From NCBI RefSeq assembly GCF_009870125.1, contig NC_046683.1, positions 47,507,869 to 47,571,868 on the forward strand: a stretch of 64,000 nt of DNA, read 5' to 3'. Position 1 is the stretch's first letter. Each line of letters begins with the position of its first letter. Of the stretch, positions 47,201-59,879 are shown piece after piece. Source of the DNA: Drosophila pseudoobscura. Taxonomy: Eukaryota > Arthropoda > Insecta > Diptera > Drosophilidae. Under the pieces are notes generated by a model. It saw nothing but the letters and a program-made list of their open reading frames with translations. It searched no databases and was not told the origin of the DNA. A program made the translations under genes and the position numbers.

Positions 47201-48221
47201 AGCTTTTCAGTTCGTTCCGTTTTTTATGGCTAACGGCGCCGCCATGACATTAAGTTGCTAACCATAAACGCGATCGATTTCAATATTTCATATCCTGTAG
47301 CCAGAATTCTGATGGTTCCGCAAACGCCAATGGAAACGAGCAACGCCCACTGGCTTCTGAGCTGACTTTTCCAACAAATTTCAGTGGCACTTGGCCTTTG
47401 CAACCGCAGCCTGGGGGTCGGTCTATGCATGACTCGGATTATGGGCTACTGCCAGAGATGACTGCGTGATATTATCTGAGACTCAGAAACAGATACTCTG
47501 AAGAATATTCTTGGAAGTATCAATCAGGTATCGGTCCGCGATTGGTTCTCACGCCTGCATATTTAATTAATGCAAGGAGCAATTCAATCAAAATCTAATA
47601 TGTAATTAAAACATCAGCGAGGCGGACTACCAAAAACAATTAAATCAATTTAATACACGCTTTAGTGCACTTTTTATGGTTCTCGGTGGTCCACATTATA
47701 ATTTACATGTAAAGCAATCGCCTGAAGGGCAACCACATCCGTAAGATACATATCTGTATGACGAAAATGAATGCATTCGAAAAGAAAAACATCTACAAGA
47801 AGTAGAAGAAATAGTGGGATATGTATACAAGGCTACAAAAGTATCTGAAGATGCAAAATAGCCTGAAAAACAGCGAAGAACATACAACTAATAGGAAATT
47901 CCTAATAGCAAAAAACTTATCTACAGCCACAAAAAATCTGTACGAAGAGCTTGAAAATCTATCATCAAATAAAGTCTCTTAAAGTAGTATCTGTATTTTT
48001 AAAAATGTATCGTAAAGCTGCAAAATCTACCATTCCATTTCCATATTCCATGCATCGCCTAAAAGCAGACTTCAATTTTTTGGCATACAAATTCGTTCTT
48101 TTCGAGAGCGTTGCCTGCTTCTGGGGGACACCATGATTTTAATTAAAAAACGAAAACGATTCCGATAATATTTTGGGCGACCCCTTTCGGGTCTTTGAAT
48201 ACCATAATCATATAACATTTA

Positions 48222-48227
48222 TTTATT
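48222..48227 (-). terminator. Likely poly(A) signal of CNMa
   Basis: AATAAATAAA on the minus strand (forward TTTATTTATT) lies about 560 bp beyond the CNMa stop codon. The region between would be 3' UTR and includes a (GT)n tract. It is the nearest strong signal that I saw. Confidence 0.35.
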
Positions 48228-48495
48228 CAGGAAACTTGGCAATATAATATATCATTCATTTTTGTTTTTCTTTGTTGTTTTTTTGTTTGTTTTCAATAAA
48301 TATTTTGTAATATATAGGTTTTTGCTTAATATCTAACAACATTTTGTTGGTTATTATAATTGAATGTATTTCGAATACAAAAAAATTCATAGATAATATT
48401 CATATAACTAATATGGAAATACTTTGTAAGTGTTCATATGGGATGGGGGAAAGAGAGACACAATCGCTAAGGAGAGGTGTTTTGGAGTTGTGTAA

Positions 48496-48496
48496 T

Positions 48497-48528
<32 letters not shown>

Positions 48529-48542
48529 TTGTTTGTTTGTGT
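48496..48542 (+). repeat. (GT)n microsatellite
   Basis: About 20 GT units with GTTT variation, within the presumed 3' UTR of CNMa. Confidence 0.9.
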
Positions 48543-48786
48543 AAATGTCGAGACATTTGTTAAAAATACATTATAATCATAATTACTAATTCTCAAACTA
48601 AATCAATAGACAATACTTGGCATTTGAACGCGTTCCACAAATCTGTGATAATGCAAATTCTGTTAATTTTTCTGCTTTTATTTTACTTTGGCTGCTTTTG
48701 GTTTTTCCATTTTTGTTTTTTTTTTAGGGTGGAGATGGGGTTTACTTTTCAGTTTTTTTTGGGGGGGTTTTGCTCTTCAGATCGCT

Positions 48787-49637
48787 TCAGTAGGGTACAT
48801 AGGAGCCGGCATTGCGTTTGCGGCCCATGTTGCAGATCTTAAAGTGGCACGGCGACATGTCTAAGGAAATCACAAATACATACAAATGTTAGTTAGAATG
48901 AAATAGATTTTGAATTGCTTCATGCAACACTTACATTGTTTACGAACTAATTTTTGGGACCAAATAATAAACATGAAAATAAAAATGTTTCGAATCAAAA
49001 AATTAGTCAATCATGCCACATTGAGGGTAGTATTTATAGATATATCTTAATAAATATAGATTATAGATCGTTTACTTACATTGCACATTCTTTTTGGTGT
49101 TGTGCTCCTTGAGAGAAGGACTGGACACCACCTTCTTGGAGGGCATTTCAGTTAAGTCGTTGACCAGGTTGTAGCGCAACTCCTCGCCGCCTCCATTCTC
49201 GCTGAGCTTGTGCAGACGCGCCAGGAGACGGGAACTGGTGACCACTTCTCGCTCATTGCTGTCCTGTGGTACGCCAAGGTCCTCGTAGTCAGCGGTCAGC
49301 AGCAGATCCCTCAGCGAAGGCCATTTCCTGGCAAACGAATGCAGTCGTTGCTGTTTCTGTTCCTGCTGTTGCTGGTGCTGATACTTCTAGAAGTCAAAGG
49401 GGAGCAAGCAGGTGGTTGAGTCTCCATGTAGATGCCTCAATAAATCCATCTATCACTCACCAGTTGCTCGCCATAATAGGTGTTGTCCTCATTACCCGCT
49501 CCAAGCAGTTCGCTGAACAACAACTGCGTTGGCAGCCCAGTACGTGGCATGGCATATCCTGGCCCGGTAGCGACTGACAGCAACACAATGGCAATGCCCC
49601 ACTGGACGATTGAGCAGCCGCACGTTGTGGACATCAT
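48787..49637 (-). CDS. CNMa: CNMamide neuropeptide precursor
   Basis: Three exons: 49,461-49,637, 49,080-49,386 and 48,787-48,860. They join in phase (0, then 1) to give 185 residues. Exon 1 starts MMSTTCGCSIVQWGIAIVLL, a signal peptide with likely cleavage after GYA. Exon 2 is a spacer with a Gln-rich start (KYQHQQQQEQKQQ), ending EHNTKKNV. The active peptide straddles the last intron, which splits its Tyr codon: QYMSPCHFKICNM, then the amidation Gly and the dibasic cut RKR, then NAGSYVPY and stop. The two Cys form the disulfide loop typical of CNMamide, the ligand of the CNMa receptor (a G-protein-coupled receptor). A KK pair three residues before the Gln could be the upstream cleavage site. 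The coding start follows a good acceptor (TTCCGCAG|TACATG), so a leader exon lies further right. The symbol follows from the unmistakable peptide. Confidence 0.92.
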
Positions 49638-52600
49638 GTACTGCGGAATTGAAAGGCCACAAAAGTGTGAATATATTGTGTTGAAAGTGCAAACAACAAT
49701 TTGGCTAGAACAATTAAGCACCTCCCTCAAGCCAACCCTCGCCCATTGAGTGCTTACGCAAAAGGGTTTCCCATTACAAACAACACAAAGTTTTCAAAAT
49801 ATGCGCAAATGTTTCGAGGGGTTTCGAGGGGTTTCGTCGGCCCTCTCAAGGTGTTGGCTTCACTTTAAAACAGTCACGTTGCATTTTTTCCCATTCTCAA
49901 TGAAATCTAGGACACGCACCAGTTGAAAGTTTTGGCTTTCGCAAAAGGGGGAGACCTCTTTCCATTTCGGTCTATAAATGGAAAAGGCTTCTTTGATGCC
50001 TGCTCTTGAAATCAGGTCACATTGCAACATCATCATTTGATATGCCACGGACTATACCCCTCTCTCAGTGACTTTGTGTGTCTCTCTCTCCCTGTGAGAC
50101 ATCCCTTAATTGACATTTATGAAATATTAATGCCTAATTAAGCTCAAGCTCTGACGCCACAAGCAGCCAGAATGTTAAAGGTGAGCGGTGAGTGGGTTAA
50201 TGTACGTGGGTGGGTTGGCTTTTGAGTGTTAAAAATTACAAGTCATTTAGGGTGTTCAGTGCTTAGGGGTTGGCTCATTTAGAGGCAGCAGTGAGAAACG
50301 GCGGAAAGTTCAATTGTGATTGATGGAGTTTTTTATAAGAAATGAAACTACTTAAAGAAGATGCAGTGAAACGGTTGCGGATAAACGAATGAAACTATGT
50401 GAGATAATGGGGGAAACTATTGGTTACAAATGAGCAAAACTCAACTTAGAAAGAAATGAGAGAACTCTTTCCAACTCAACTCATTCATACTTTTTCTTCC
50501 GATCCTCCCCAATCACTCCCCAATTTCGTTCTAGAACTCACGGTTTTTCTTATAAGTCTTTTTGATGTCATACAACATACATACAGATTTCATCTACGAA
50601 TTGAACTTATCAAAAATCCCAAAAATACTTTTCGTCTTTAATTTTTGTCGTTGCCGACTGAGCTAGATTTGACCGCTTCTCCTTCATGGCCCTCTCCCTG
50701 AATCGTCGTCCTCCTCCTGAATCGAATCTCAAGTGCACGGCGATAATCTTTTGCCAAGCAATGTCATCCGTTCCGTGACTTACACGCTATGCGATTGCTT
50801 CCAGTGTTGATTGATGATTGATGGGGGCAGCGTAATCGCAGCAAACGCATTTTAATGGCACAATGAACATTAAAATGTTTGCGTTTTCGGCGTTGGACGT
50901 TCGGCGTTCGGCGTTCGAGTGGTGTCGATAATGAGCTGATAATGCATTGGGTGTCATGGCTAATTCACGGCGATCCCCAGCCAAGATTCATCTCTATATC
51001 ATTTATTATTAGAGTCAAGGCCAGGCGCGTACAAGTTTCATTGAACTCTCGAGCGGTGCAAGTGCCACGCCCAGTCGTTAAACAATCCACCATAAAAACT
51101 ATGCAGGGAAGAAGGTGAAATGGCGATGGGAACGGGAATGGGGATGGGTGGAATGCCGAATTTATTTGACAGCTGCCCCAGGTTCGTGAGTGTTCGATTT
51201 CGATGGTTATTAAAAAGCTGAAACCGAACAATGATCAATAAGCGATAAGATGATGACAAGTTAGAGCCCAATTATGCTATTATAAATGCGACAACAGGCA
51301 GAAACTAGTTTTATTTAGCTATTCAGAGAATGAGAGCAATTTCCGAGCAATGTTCTATACGAAGTTCGGCGGGTTTCGCTATACTGAGAGGATGAATTTC
51401 ATAAAATGTACTTAAGATTGATTTCATGAATAAGCTGAAGATTAAACTACGAGAATGTAAAAAACAAATCACCAACAGAATTCGCATCATAACTAGGCTG
51501 GGGGGTCTTTGCTGCTGTGACCCAAAATCGTATCATCAAGTGGGGAGTATATAATAATAAAATCGTATAAATGGGTTTCGTTCTTTTATTTGTCCCACAA
51601 TAAAGTGCGTCATCAGGCACGTCATAAAATATCGGACCACAACCAACCAACACACACAGAGAGAGCAGAGCTTTCAGTACTTTCTTATCAACGACAATAA
51701 GTTCACATCTACGATTGACACGCCCTCTTTTTTCTGTTGCTTCTTGTTCTGCTTCTGCTCCGGGCTTCGTGTAAACAAAAAAACCTTAGTTGGAATCCCC
51801 CCAACACCACTCAACCGTTGCATCGTCAAATCAAATAAAAACTACGCATTTTATAAATGATAGATTCACGAGACTTTCCATTGAACATCTACATATCTCT
51901 GCCACCGTTCGAACGCGTTCCTGCGCTGATAAGCCGACTACAATAATTTCTTTGGGGCATAAAAGAATTTTAATTGAAATAATTTTAATCGAAAATCCCG
52001 CAACGAAATGACATTGTTGAAATGTTTGCTGATAATTGAGTGTCGTAAAAAAAATATAAATAAATATATGAATGTTCGTTATCAATAGGCGAAAAGTACA
52101 TTTTCTTGGCGCCAGTAGAAGAATGGAACTTAATAGATCGCTATTGCATATTTGAGAATTCAAAGAGGCCGGAATTGGACCAATATAGAACGGCTTAGGA
52201 CTAATACTAAAAATGTATTTGAATTGAAAGGAATGTTGCCCCAAGTCATTTATACATTTTTACACTGAGAGAAAAAGTGGCATAGTAAAAAGCAACAAAC
52301 CTATATTTAAATTAAATATACGGCTCTTAGATTCAAACATAGTGAAATTAAATCTAGAATTCACTTTGATTGAAATATAAATGTATCTAATAGTTTTTTT
52401 AACCATATTTAATCAAAATATTAAACAAGAAATATTTATTTTAAATATCAAGTCTATGCATTTTAAAATATATTGCGATCAGAAATTTGCATATCAATAT
52501 ACAGATATATATAGAGACTTACCTCTTCAAAATTCAATTCCTTTTCAAGTAATTCAAGTTCTTTTAAAGAAATTTTCAAATCCTTATTTCTCAAGGTTAT

Positions 52601-55600
52601 TTCTTCTCTTTTCAGCACTTTTCACTGTAACTGTACTTTTTTACTGTAAATGTACTTTTTTACTAAGTATTGTGGTACTTTTTGTCTATTGAAATTTATG
52701 AAATTTCCAAAAAAATATATAAAATAATTCAGATTGAAAGTGTTCTTTTTTTCTTGCTCCGCTTTGGGAATCTTGAGCGTTAGGTGTGACAATGCAGAAT
52801 AAACGCAAATCCGTTGAGAGCACTTGTTTATATAGGCGCTTGACCGACGCACAAAAAGGGTAAGGCAACAGGTAAAAGTACTCGTAGACCTGGCTAACAA
52901 CGCGGTAACACGACCACAACAACACCATACAGCCGTCGGAAACCCGACGACACTTCGGATGCTACAAAAGTGTATTGGGGGTTTTGGGAGGAGGCGTAGG
53001 TAGGTTCCAATGTTCTTGTGGGCGTTTAGTTATTCCAACCAAACAGAGGTTCGGTTTTGTGGGGGTGTGAATGGGTGAATGGGAGCACTTGAAAAGTTCT
53101 TATAATTATACTTTTGTTCGCCGAAATGCGAGAGTAATCAAATGGCGTTCGCGACGTTCTTCTTTACGGTGCGTTCGAAAACTAAACACATCGGATCAGA
53201 TCAGATCGGATCGAATCGGATCGATCTCGTAGTACTACTGTTCGTGAGGCTCTCTCGGCTCTGGCCTCAACAGAAACTGAATTATGTTGGTTCTAGTCGC
53301 GGTACTCGGGACTGCGCGATTGTGTACCATGCCACGCTTTTGACAAATCGTCCGATAAAGCCAAGATTTATGATCAAGCCATATAGATTTAAACAACCGA
53401 AAAATTAGACTGCGCTACAGCGTAGAATGTAAGGTATATTAGTTTGTTCAAGCTCTGTATATCAAGAGGTTAAATCTCATTTGTCCCACTCGCTGATCAC
53501 GCTCTGCATTGGAGCTTGCGTTTACTCCCTCGCTTGGTTCATTGACTCGATTCCGGCGGCAGTTTGCCAAGGATCTTGAGTCAAGGCTTTGGACACAATC
53601 TACAAACTGTACGATAGTAGGCGTATATTCGTTGAATTCCCAGAAGATCAATGCCCCCATCACTTTCAATTATAGGTCATTAAACCCGCAACGATTTTGC
53701 TAGAACATTTCAAATTTAATTGGGTCAATGTCGGTTCGCAGTTTTTTCCACTTAGCGGATGCTGAAATGTTTAGCGGATATTGCAAACTCATGAAATTTC
53801 GCCCTAAGAAGCTATGGAATCACATGATTATAGGTATTTTGGGTTCCATCTTCAGTAGGGGATCTCTGGCATATGTACTTTTAAATGATATCAACAAAAA
53901 GTGTTGACCAAACAATACGAACTAAAATAAATTCGCAGTTACGGAAATTCATCTAAAAATAGAGTGGAAATTTACACTTGTCCATCGCAGAGATAACCAA
54001 GCTGATCTTATCTTTTATGCTATAAGTCAGACCTCCGACCCTCTCTCTGCTCTGTGAGATTTTTTGGCAGAATAATGTGATGCAATATCTACCAGAGATT
54101 AAATCACACAGAAACCCAAAGTTAAAATAAAATGAATGGTGGGTGGCAGAATAATAAAAAATAAAACTTTTGCAAGTTTTAAGTACATTTTTTAACACCC
54201 AAAAAGGTTACTTTCAATACAAAGAATTTCCCCTAGTCATTTGCGTTTCTTTGTATTCTAGTAGACAGTAATTAATTTAGTCTAGAAATGTTCCCAAAAA
54301 ATGCTGATTATTCCAATAAAATCTAGTATATTGACACGCCTAACCTTTTGTCTGATCCGAAAATATCGAAAGGTTGCTGGCTAATCTCTCGCCCACGCTT
54401 CATTTGTAGACAATGTGATTAAATTAATTTTTTTTGTTACATCACCCGGAATCGATGGGGGTGGAATAATCGGAATCATCACTTGTCTGGCAGATATGAT
54501 ATACATAGATAAGCGTCTTACTTTGGAAGCATAGTATCGCTGATACAGTATCAAACGACAATCATATCAGTGCTAATTGACACTTATTAAAGACCGGCAG
54601 ACGGAACTGGCTTCTCATGCCGGAACCGAAGCAAGCACGTGCCGGACAATTATCAGCAGTTGAGACAATCACGTGAGGGTAAGGCTTCCACCATGCGTTG
54701 ATAAATGTTTATTGACTCATTTGAAAGTGTAACTGTACAGGAACCCACATAAAAATGCATTTGATTGTGATTTATTGATACAGTCATCAGATTTAAATTT
54801 GATTTCCCGCCTTTCCTGCCCAATGACTTACTACCACGCAATATGGGTTTCAAATATATTTTTTTAATATCCCCAAATTTCTTTAGGGCAGATTGGATAT
54901 ATATACATATAAAACATACCAGCAATACTTAGAAGGAATGAATCATGCTGAACGAGACAAGATAAGAACATGGTCCGGTGGAGACTCTATTGCCGGAGGG
55001 CGAAACTGGCCTATCTAATGTATACATTTAGAGACCTTTCCCAATCTATACCAGAAAATAGTATTTTGAATCATAGATGTGATTTAATTTGAGTAACAAC
55101 TCGACTCGAGGTATATTTCATCGATTCCGTCAATATTTAAAATTTCATTTTTACAGTTTTACCAAAGAACGGAGGGTATTGAAACGTACATATGCACGTT
55201 GTTTTTAATTTTCGCTATGTCAACTCGTGCTTCCCTTCATCATTTATTCCACTGGTTTGCATTCATATCCTTGTCACTCATTCACTCTCAAACAATGCCA
55301 CAGTGGCGCGCAGCTCTAGTATCCTGTCGTGCACAGTGCATACCCTTGAGAAAAGGATATTATTGAATTGAGAAAATTTTTGTTATCTAGTCTCCTATGA
55401 ATGAAACTACCTACGAAATTTTACAGTTAATGGTCCTCTTACAGGGACGGAATCAAGACACATATGCATATACATATGTATGTACATATGTAATATATAA
55501 TGTGCACAAATCAGATGCATAAATAGGTCCATAAATTTAAATCTGTAGGAAGGCATTATTTATTACATTTCAAAGCAGGTTGGAAAACAACAATTTTGCA

Positions 55601-56132
55601 TTACCTAAAGGAAACAGGAAGTACAAATGTCCATATCATAACTGATACCGGTTGACGAGCAAGAATGATGTATCATTCCGTACATGTGAACGTTTTATGC
55701 TGTGACCTTTTTGGTTTAAAGCTTATTTTAGACACAATCAAATAAAAATAAGTACTTAAAATTAACCAATCTTGTAGGAACTTTATTCATCAATCGTATA
55801 CAGTTATGTGTTTAGGGCTGAGGGTCCTAGATAGCTAGTAATATTAAGCCGAATATCAAAATCGTGGAATATAATTTTCGATCATGGGACAGAGAGCGAT
55901 TAACCCATTGTAGACCAATGGGCATTCAAATACAGTGGTTATTAAACATTTTTAAACTTGAAGAATTTAAGCGCAGTTCAGTTGAAAGATATCGTGATAG
56001 CTTTTATCGTAGGGAAACAGAAAGGATGGGTTTACAAGAAAAATTTACAAACGGTATTATTTTCCCGATTTAACTCAAGCTGTTCACCTATTTAAAGAGA
56101 AGGGGGGTTAAGTGGGCTAAGTTCGTTTTGTC
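49638..56132. other. 5' flank of CNMa and gene-free stretch
   Basis: The CNMa leader exon(s) should lie here. Minus-strand donors at 50,776-50,781 (GTAAGT) and 50,531-50,536 (GTGAGT) are candidates, but I cannot choose between them. The rest is AT-rich. Between 52,520 and 52,900 the minus strand has an open frame that is interrupted once by TGA and ends in a good donor; see findings. No tRNA or known element was recognised. Confidence 0.45.
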
Positions 56133-56213
56133 ATCGATATATTTTAAAAATTATACGGTATTTTCTGAGGGTCAGCGGGAATATTTTAACGATAAGTTCG
56201 CGGGGTCACACTG
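56132..56213 (+). promoter_or_regulatory. Housekeeping core promoter of the CUE-domain gene
   Basis: Three elements known from TATA-less Drosophila promoters are lined up before the start codon at 56,245. They are a DRE-like CATCGATA (56,132-56,139), a motif-6-like GGTATTTTC (56,157-56,165) and a motif-1 site GGGTCACACTG (56,203-56,213). Transcription probably starts at or just after the last, giving a very short leader. Confidence 0.65.
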
Positions 56214-56244
56214 GAGGAGACGAAAAATATTTTTATTTTTCGAA

Positions 56245-57244
56245 ATGTCGACGCTGCAACTGGAATTTTCGCAGGCCATGGCCGATTTCAAGAAGATGTT
56301 TCCCGACATCGATCGCGAGGTAATTGAGGCCATACTGCGGGCAAATCTGGGCGCCGTGGATCAGACAATAGATGCCCTATTGGCCATGTCCATAGATAAT
56401 CAGGTAGGGGTCCGTGTGTGCGTTTGTTTGTGTATACTAACAGCAGCTACTATACTAACCTAACCGCATGTGACAGAACGAAAAACTGCGCAATGAACTG
56501 GATGCTAATGTCTCCCCACAGCAGAGTCTCATCAATCTCAACGATTCGGACAAAGACCTACGGCGCAATGTCCAGCTCGTTGACACCACGGATGGCATTG
56601 GGGACAGCGGTGCAGCCGCAGCAGCAGCCAGCGCTGGTGCTTTACTAACAACCGCCAGCGCTTCGCCGAATCATCCCAACACGGGTGCCTCGCCCAAGAT
56701 GCGGCCACTGGGCACCTCGAATCGGATCAATAGCCAGAGCAGCACGCCCACAAAGAGGAGTCAGAGTAGCAGCACAGCCCGTCGCTGGAACCCACCCATT
56801 TTGGGTGTGCTTCCGCCAGGCTTTCTACGCATTGCACCTGCTGCTGGCCAGCAGGACTTTGAGCTACCCGACGAGCAGTTTGCCCTGATGCTGCAGAACG
56901 AAGAGTTTATGAATCAATTGCGCTGGAATCAAGACTTCATGAACGCCCTCGAGAAGGAGCAGACGGGAAAGACTAAGGGCGAGGATGATGCCCCGTTTCA
57001 GGAGCGTCTCAAGAACATGGGGAAGATGTCGCGCAAGAAATTCCTACAAATGGCACGCGTCTTCACCTGGCAGCGCAATAAAAAGGTAACCACCGCCAAG
57101 CAAATCGACTCCTTACCGTTGCGCGAGGAGCCCAGCGACGATGAGGACCACCACCATCATCAGCAGCAGCAACAACAGCAGTCGAGCCAACCGCAATCCC
57201 AGCAACAGCAGCAGCAGCAGGGCCAGTTGCAACTACGCAAGTGA
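56245..57244 (+). CDS. CUE domain-containing protein (CUEDC1-like)
   Basis: Two exons, 56,245-56,403 and 56,477-57,244, are joined in phase 0 over a 73-bp intron (CAG|GTAGGG ... GTGACAG|AAC). The product is 308 residues. Exon 1 is almost exactly a CUE domain (residues 5-50), with the ubiquitin-contacting MFP at 18-20 and the LL pair near 45-46. Next comes an Ala/Ser-rich linker. A conserved-looking core (WNPPILGVLPPGFLRI, then LPDEQFALMLQNEEFMNQLR and FMNALEKEQ) resembles the middle of vertebrate CUEDC1. A basic helix (FQERLKNMGKMSRKKFLQMA) follows, and the tail is a His/Gln tract (DHHHHQQQQQQQSS) ending LQLRK. CUE domains bind ubiquitin; the cellular role of CUEDC1 is not well known. I do not recall the fly gene number with certainty. 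The start is the first Met after motif 1 and opens the domain cleanly. Confidence 0.85.
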
Positions 57245-59879
57245 AGCGCGTACGGGTCCAGCATTTTGTTATCTTATCTCAATGGCCATACCGTGACGAT
57301 CACGTGCGCTTGTAATCTCCTTTAAAGTAATCTCTAAGCAAGAACGAAATCTCCTCCCAATCTCAAAAACAAGATGCGAAATAATTTTATATTTCTAGTT
57401 TTTAAACACCCCCACACATCATAACCAAAAGTGCAATTTTTACCCCTCGTAAACATCCCAGTGCAATATCTCGTATTACAATATAATTTGTATAAAATTT
57501 TTTTTCAACTTTCGTTGTTGCCAAATTAGCAAAATTAAGTTTTATTGATAATTTGTAAAGAAGACAAGAACCGGGCGTTTCTTTAGAGCCCTAGTTTGCA
57601 GCACACAGTTGGACTGATTATTGAATGCGTTAATTAATTGAGCATCACACCAAGAATAGAAATCTCTGTAGAGCACCTTGCTTAGCCCAAAAACCTAGTC
57701 ATTATAAAGAAACCCAAAACAAATTTATTGTACAGTAATCGAAGCTAAATATTCATGTAAACGAAAACTCTTTCTCCCCTTTTAAATCAATGTGGTCCTG
57801 CGCTTAACTGGCTTCCACCCTATGCATGGCTATATTATATAAATATGTATCCCGACAAGTCGAGTCTCTCAAAACTATGCATTCGTGTCCAGACACCATA
57901 TCAAATGCAGTTTTACCAGCCTACCCCACATGGATGACAAAACTTCAAGTAGCTCCAAAGCGGACCTATGGAAAATCTTTCAGTGAATATGCGTGCTATA
58001 AAGTAGCAAAACATTATTATAATTATAAAAGGCGGCTATTTGATTGTAATTGTATGTATAAATATTTGAATAACTACCTTGTATTACTATTCCAAGTATC
58101 AAATACAGATATTTCAAAATTTCAATTTAAAGTGTTTTTCCTCCCAAATGACTGTACCCATTCATATTTGAATTTATTTAATTTTTATTTTGTTTTTGCA
58201 TTTCATTTTTAATTTTTTATAAACATAATACATTTATTAATAATTAAAAGATGCTCGAACCTGTTGAGTTACTTCACCCTCGACTTCAGGACTGACAAAA
58301 CTTCTGTTCTGAAGTATCGCAGATCCTGAGCGGACGGCAAGTAAGGGAACAAGTTCGAAAAAAAATGGTTTTTCAATTACATTCATTTCACACGCTCATT
58401 ATTACATTATGTTATTGTAACGGTTGGTTTTTTTTATTATATTCAAAAATGATTTGTATCTTTTATCATATATGTATATAATATATACGTTTGGGCTTAG
58501 GTTTTTAATTAGTTTCAATGTTGGTTGTTGGCTGTGTTTAGACTTTGATTTAAGGGCATATTGGTTACTACGCGAAGTTTATGTTTATGTTTATGTTTAT
58601 GCAATGTTTATTATGAAATATTTATAAATTTACTTCGTTTTAATATTTCTTTTCATTTTGGGATTGACACGACCATTTCGAATGCATAAATATACTAGAA
58701 TTTGTGGCTTCCTTTCTTTTTCTATGTTTCTGCCGGATGATATTTCTTCTGATCCGCAAAAAGGGTGCGGAAGTAGCTATCGTAGGTCAATGTATGTTCC
58801 GTCCCACTTCCGCCTTGGTATTGGCTCTCTGAGAGCGTGCCGGAGTGTATTTGTGTGTTTTGTATATATGTTGGGATGTAGCATGCATGTGTGTGTGCAG
58901 GTGTGTTTGTGTGTGTATGGAGGTGTTTACAATTTTGGATTGATTGATCGTATTAAACAATTAGTTGTAAATTTGTTTTAAACTAGTTACTAAATGGATC
59001 TCATTACTCTTCTGGTTGTTTGCAACATTTTGACATCATTTGCAGACAATATTTTTATAAAATATGTTCTTATACATGTTTACTTGTTGTTTCTCAATTT
59101 TATTTGCTTTTATCTGGATTCATCATTATGATCATCATCATCATCTATCAGGCTAGTACAAGTTAATATTTAGCTTAATTTGATTTTGAGTTGAATTGGT
59201 TTTCTTTTCTTACTTCTTTGTTTTTGCAATTGGTAGAAGAGCAACGACATGACATTAGGTATACGGCTCTATTTATAGATATTACTTGTTGTTTCTTTGT
59301 TGGTTTTTGCTTTTGTTTTTGCTTTGTTGTATATAAGACGTATTGTGTATAGAGTATAATCGAAAAGAATCAATAAATACGAATGTTTTAGTTTACGAAT
59401 GTTTCATTTGTTGCATAATTTAAAAAACGGCTCAAAAAACGAACGACAAATATGTATATATATATATATGTGTGTGTATAAGTATATTAAATAATTCCCC
59501 ATATTGATTAATGGTTAATCAGCGAAAAATAGTACAATCATAATAGTAGTAAATAGTAATAATTACAAAAACTTTAAACAGTTATAAAACATTGTCAGCA
59601 TATGTACGTTTTTTGCTCATTCTCTTGTATTGTATATATAGTAGATTGGTTATTTCAATTTTTTGTTTGTTTGTTTGACAATCTTTATATTGTGTTGTAT
59701 TGTATAACTGCATATTGCATTCGGATCGAAAACGAAACAAGAACGAAAAAAAAAAAATTGAAAATGTTTTTAACTTTACTCTTATACTTGTTCTCCTCTC
59801 CTTCCCTCCTCTCTTAACCGCTCTTCTCCTATACCCTTTTTTATTTTGTTTTTCCTTTTTTTTTTGTTTGTTGGAAGTC
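57245..59879. other. Shared 3' region of the CUE-domain gene and Rap1
   Basis: The two genes converge here, so both 3' UTRs lie in this AT-rich stretch. No clear canonical poly(A) signal follows the CUE gene closely; ATTAAA lies near 58,242. A GTTTAT hexamer array (about 58,578-58,601) and a TA run (about 59,453-59,469) are present. No gene was recognised. Confidence 0.5.

Larger units (their letters stand above)
38541..48221. other. Large gene-free stretch between Cpr62Bc and CNMa
   Basis: About 9.7 kb without a supported exon. It contains the MITE-like element at 40,995-41,150, two copies of the 19-bp motif and a CT tract. TGTGGC and CTCTGG arrays lie near 41,604-41,630 and 43,095-43,130, and a CCCCTGT array near 43,927-43,967. 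A possible plus-strand promoter (CATAAAAG near 46,991 and GGTCAGCTTC near 47,024) has no clear exon after it. Confidence 0.5.

Noticed and set aside
55300-55400. Transposon-like end (CATACCCTTGAGAAAAGGATATTAT)
   Set aside because: It resembles the tail of small Drosophila elements, but no conserved core or partner end was found nearby.
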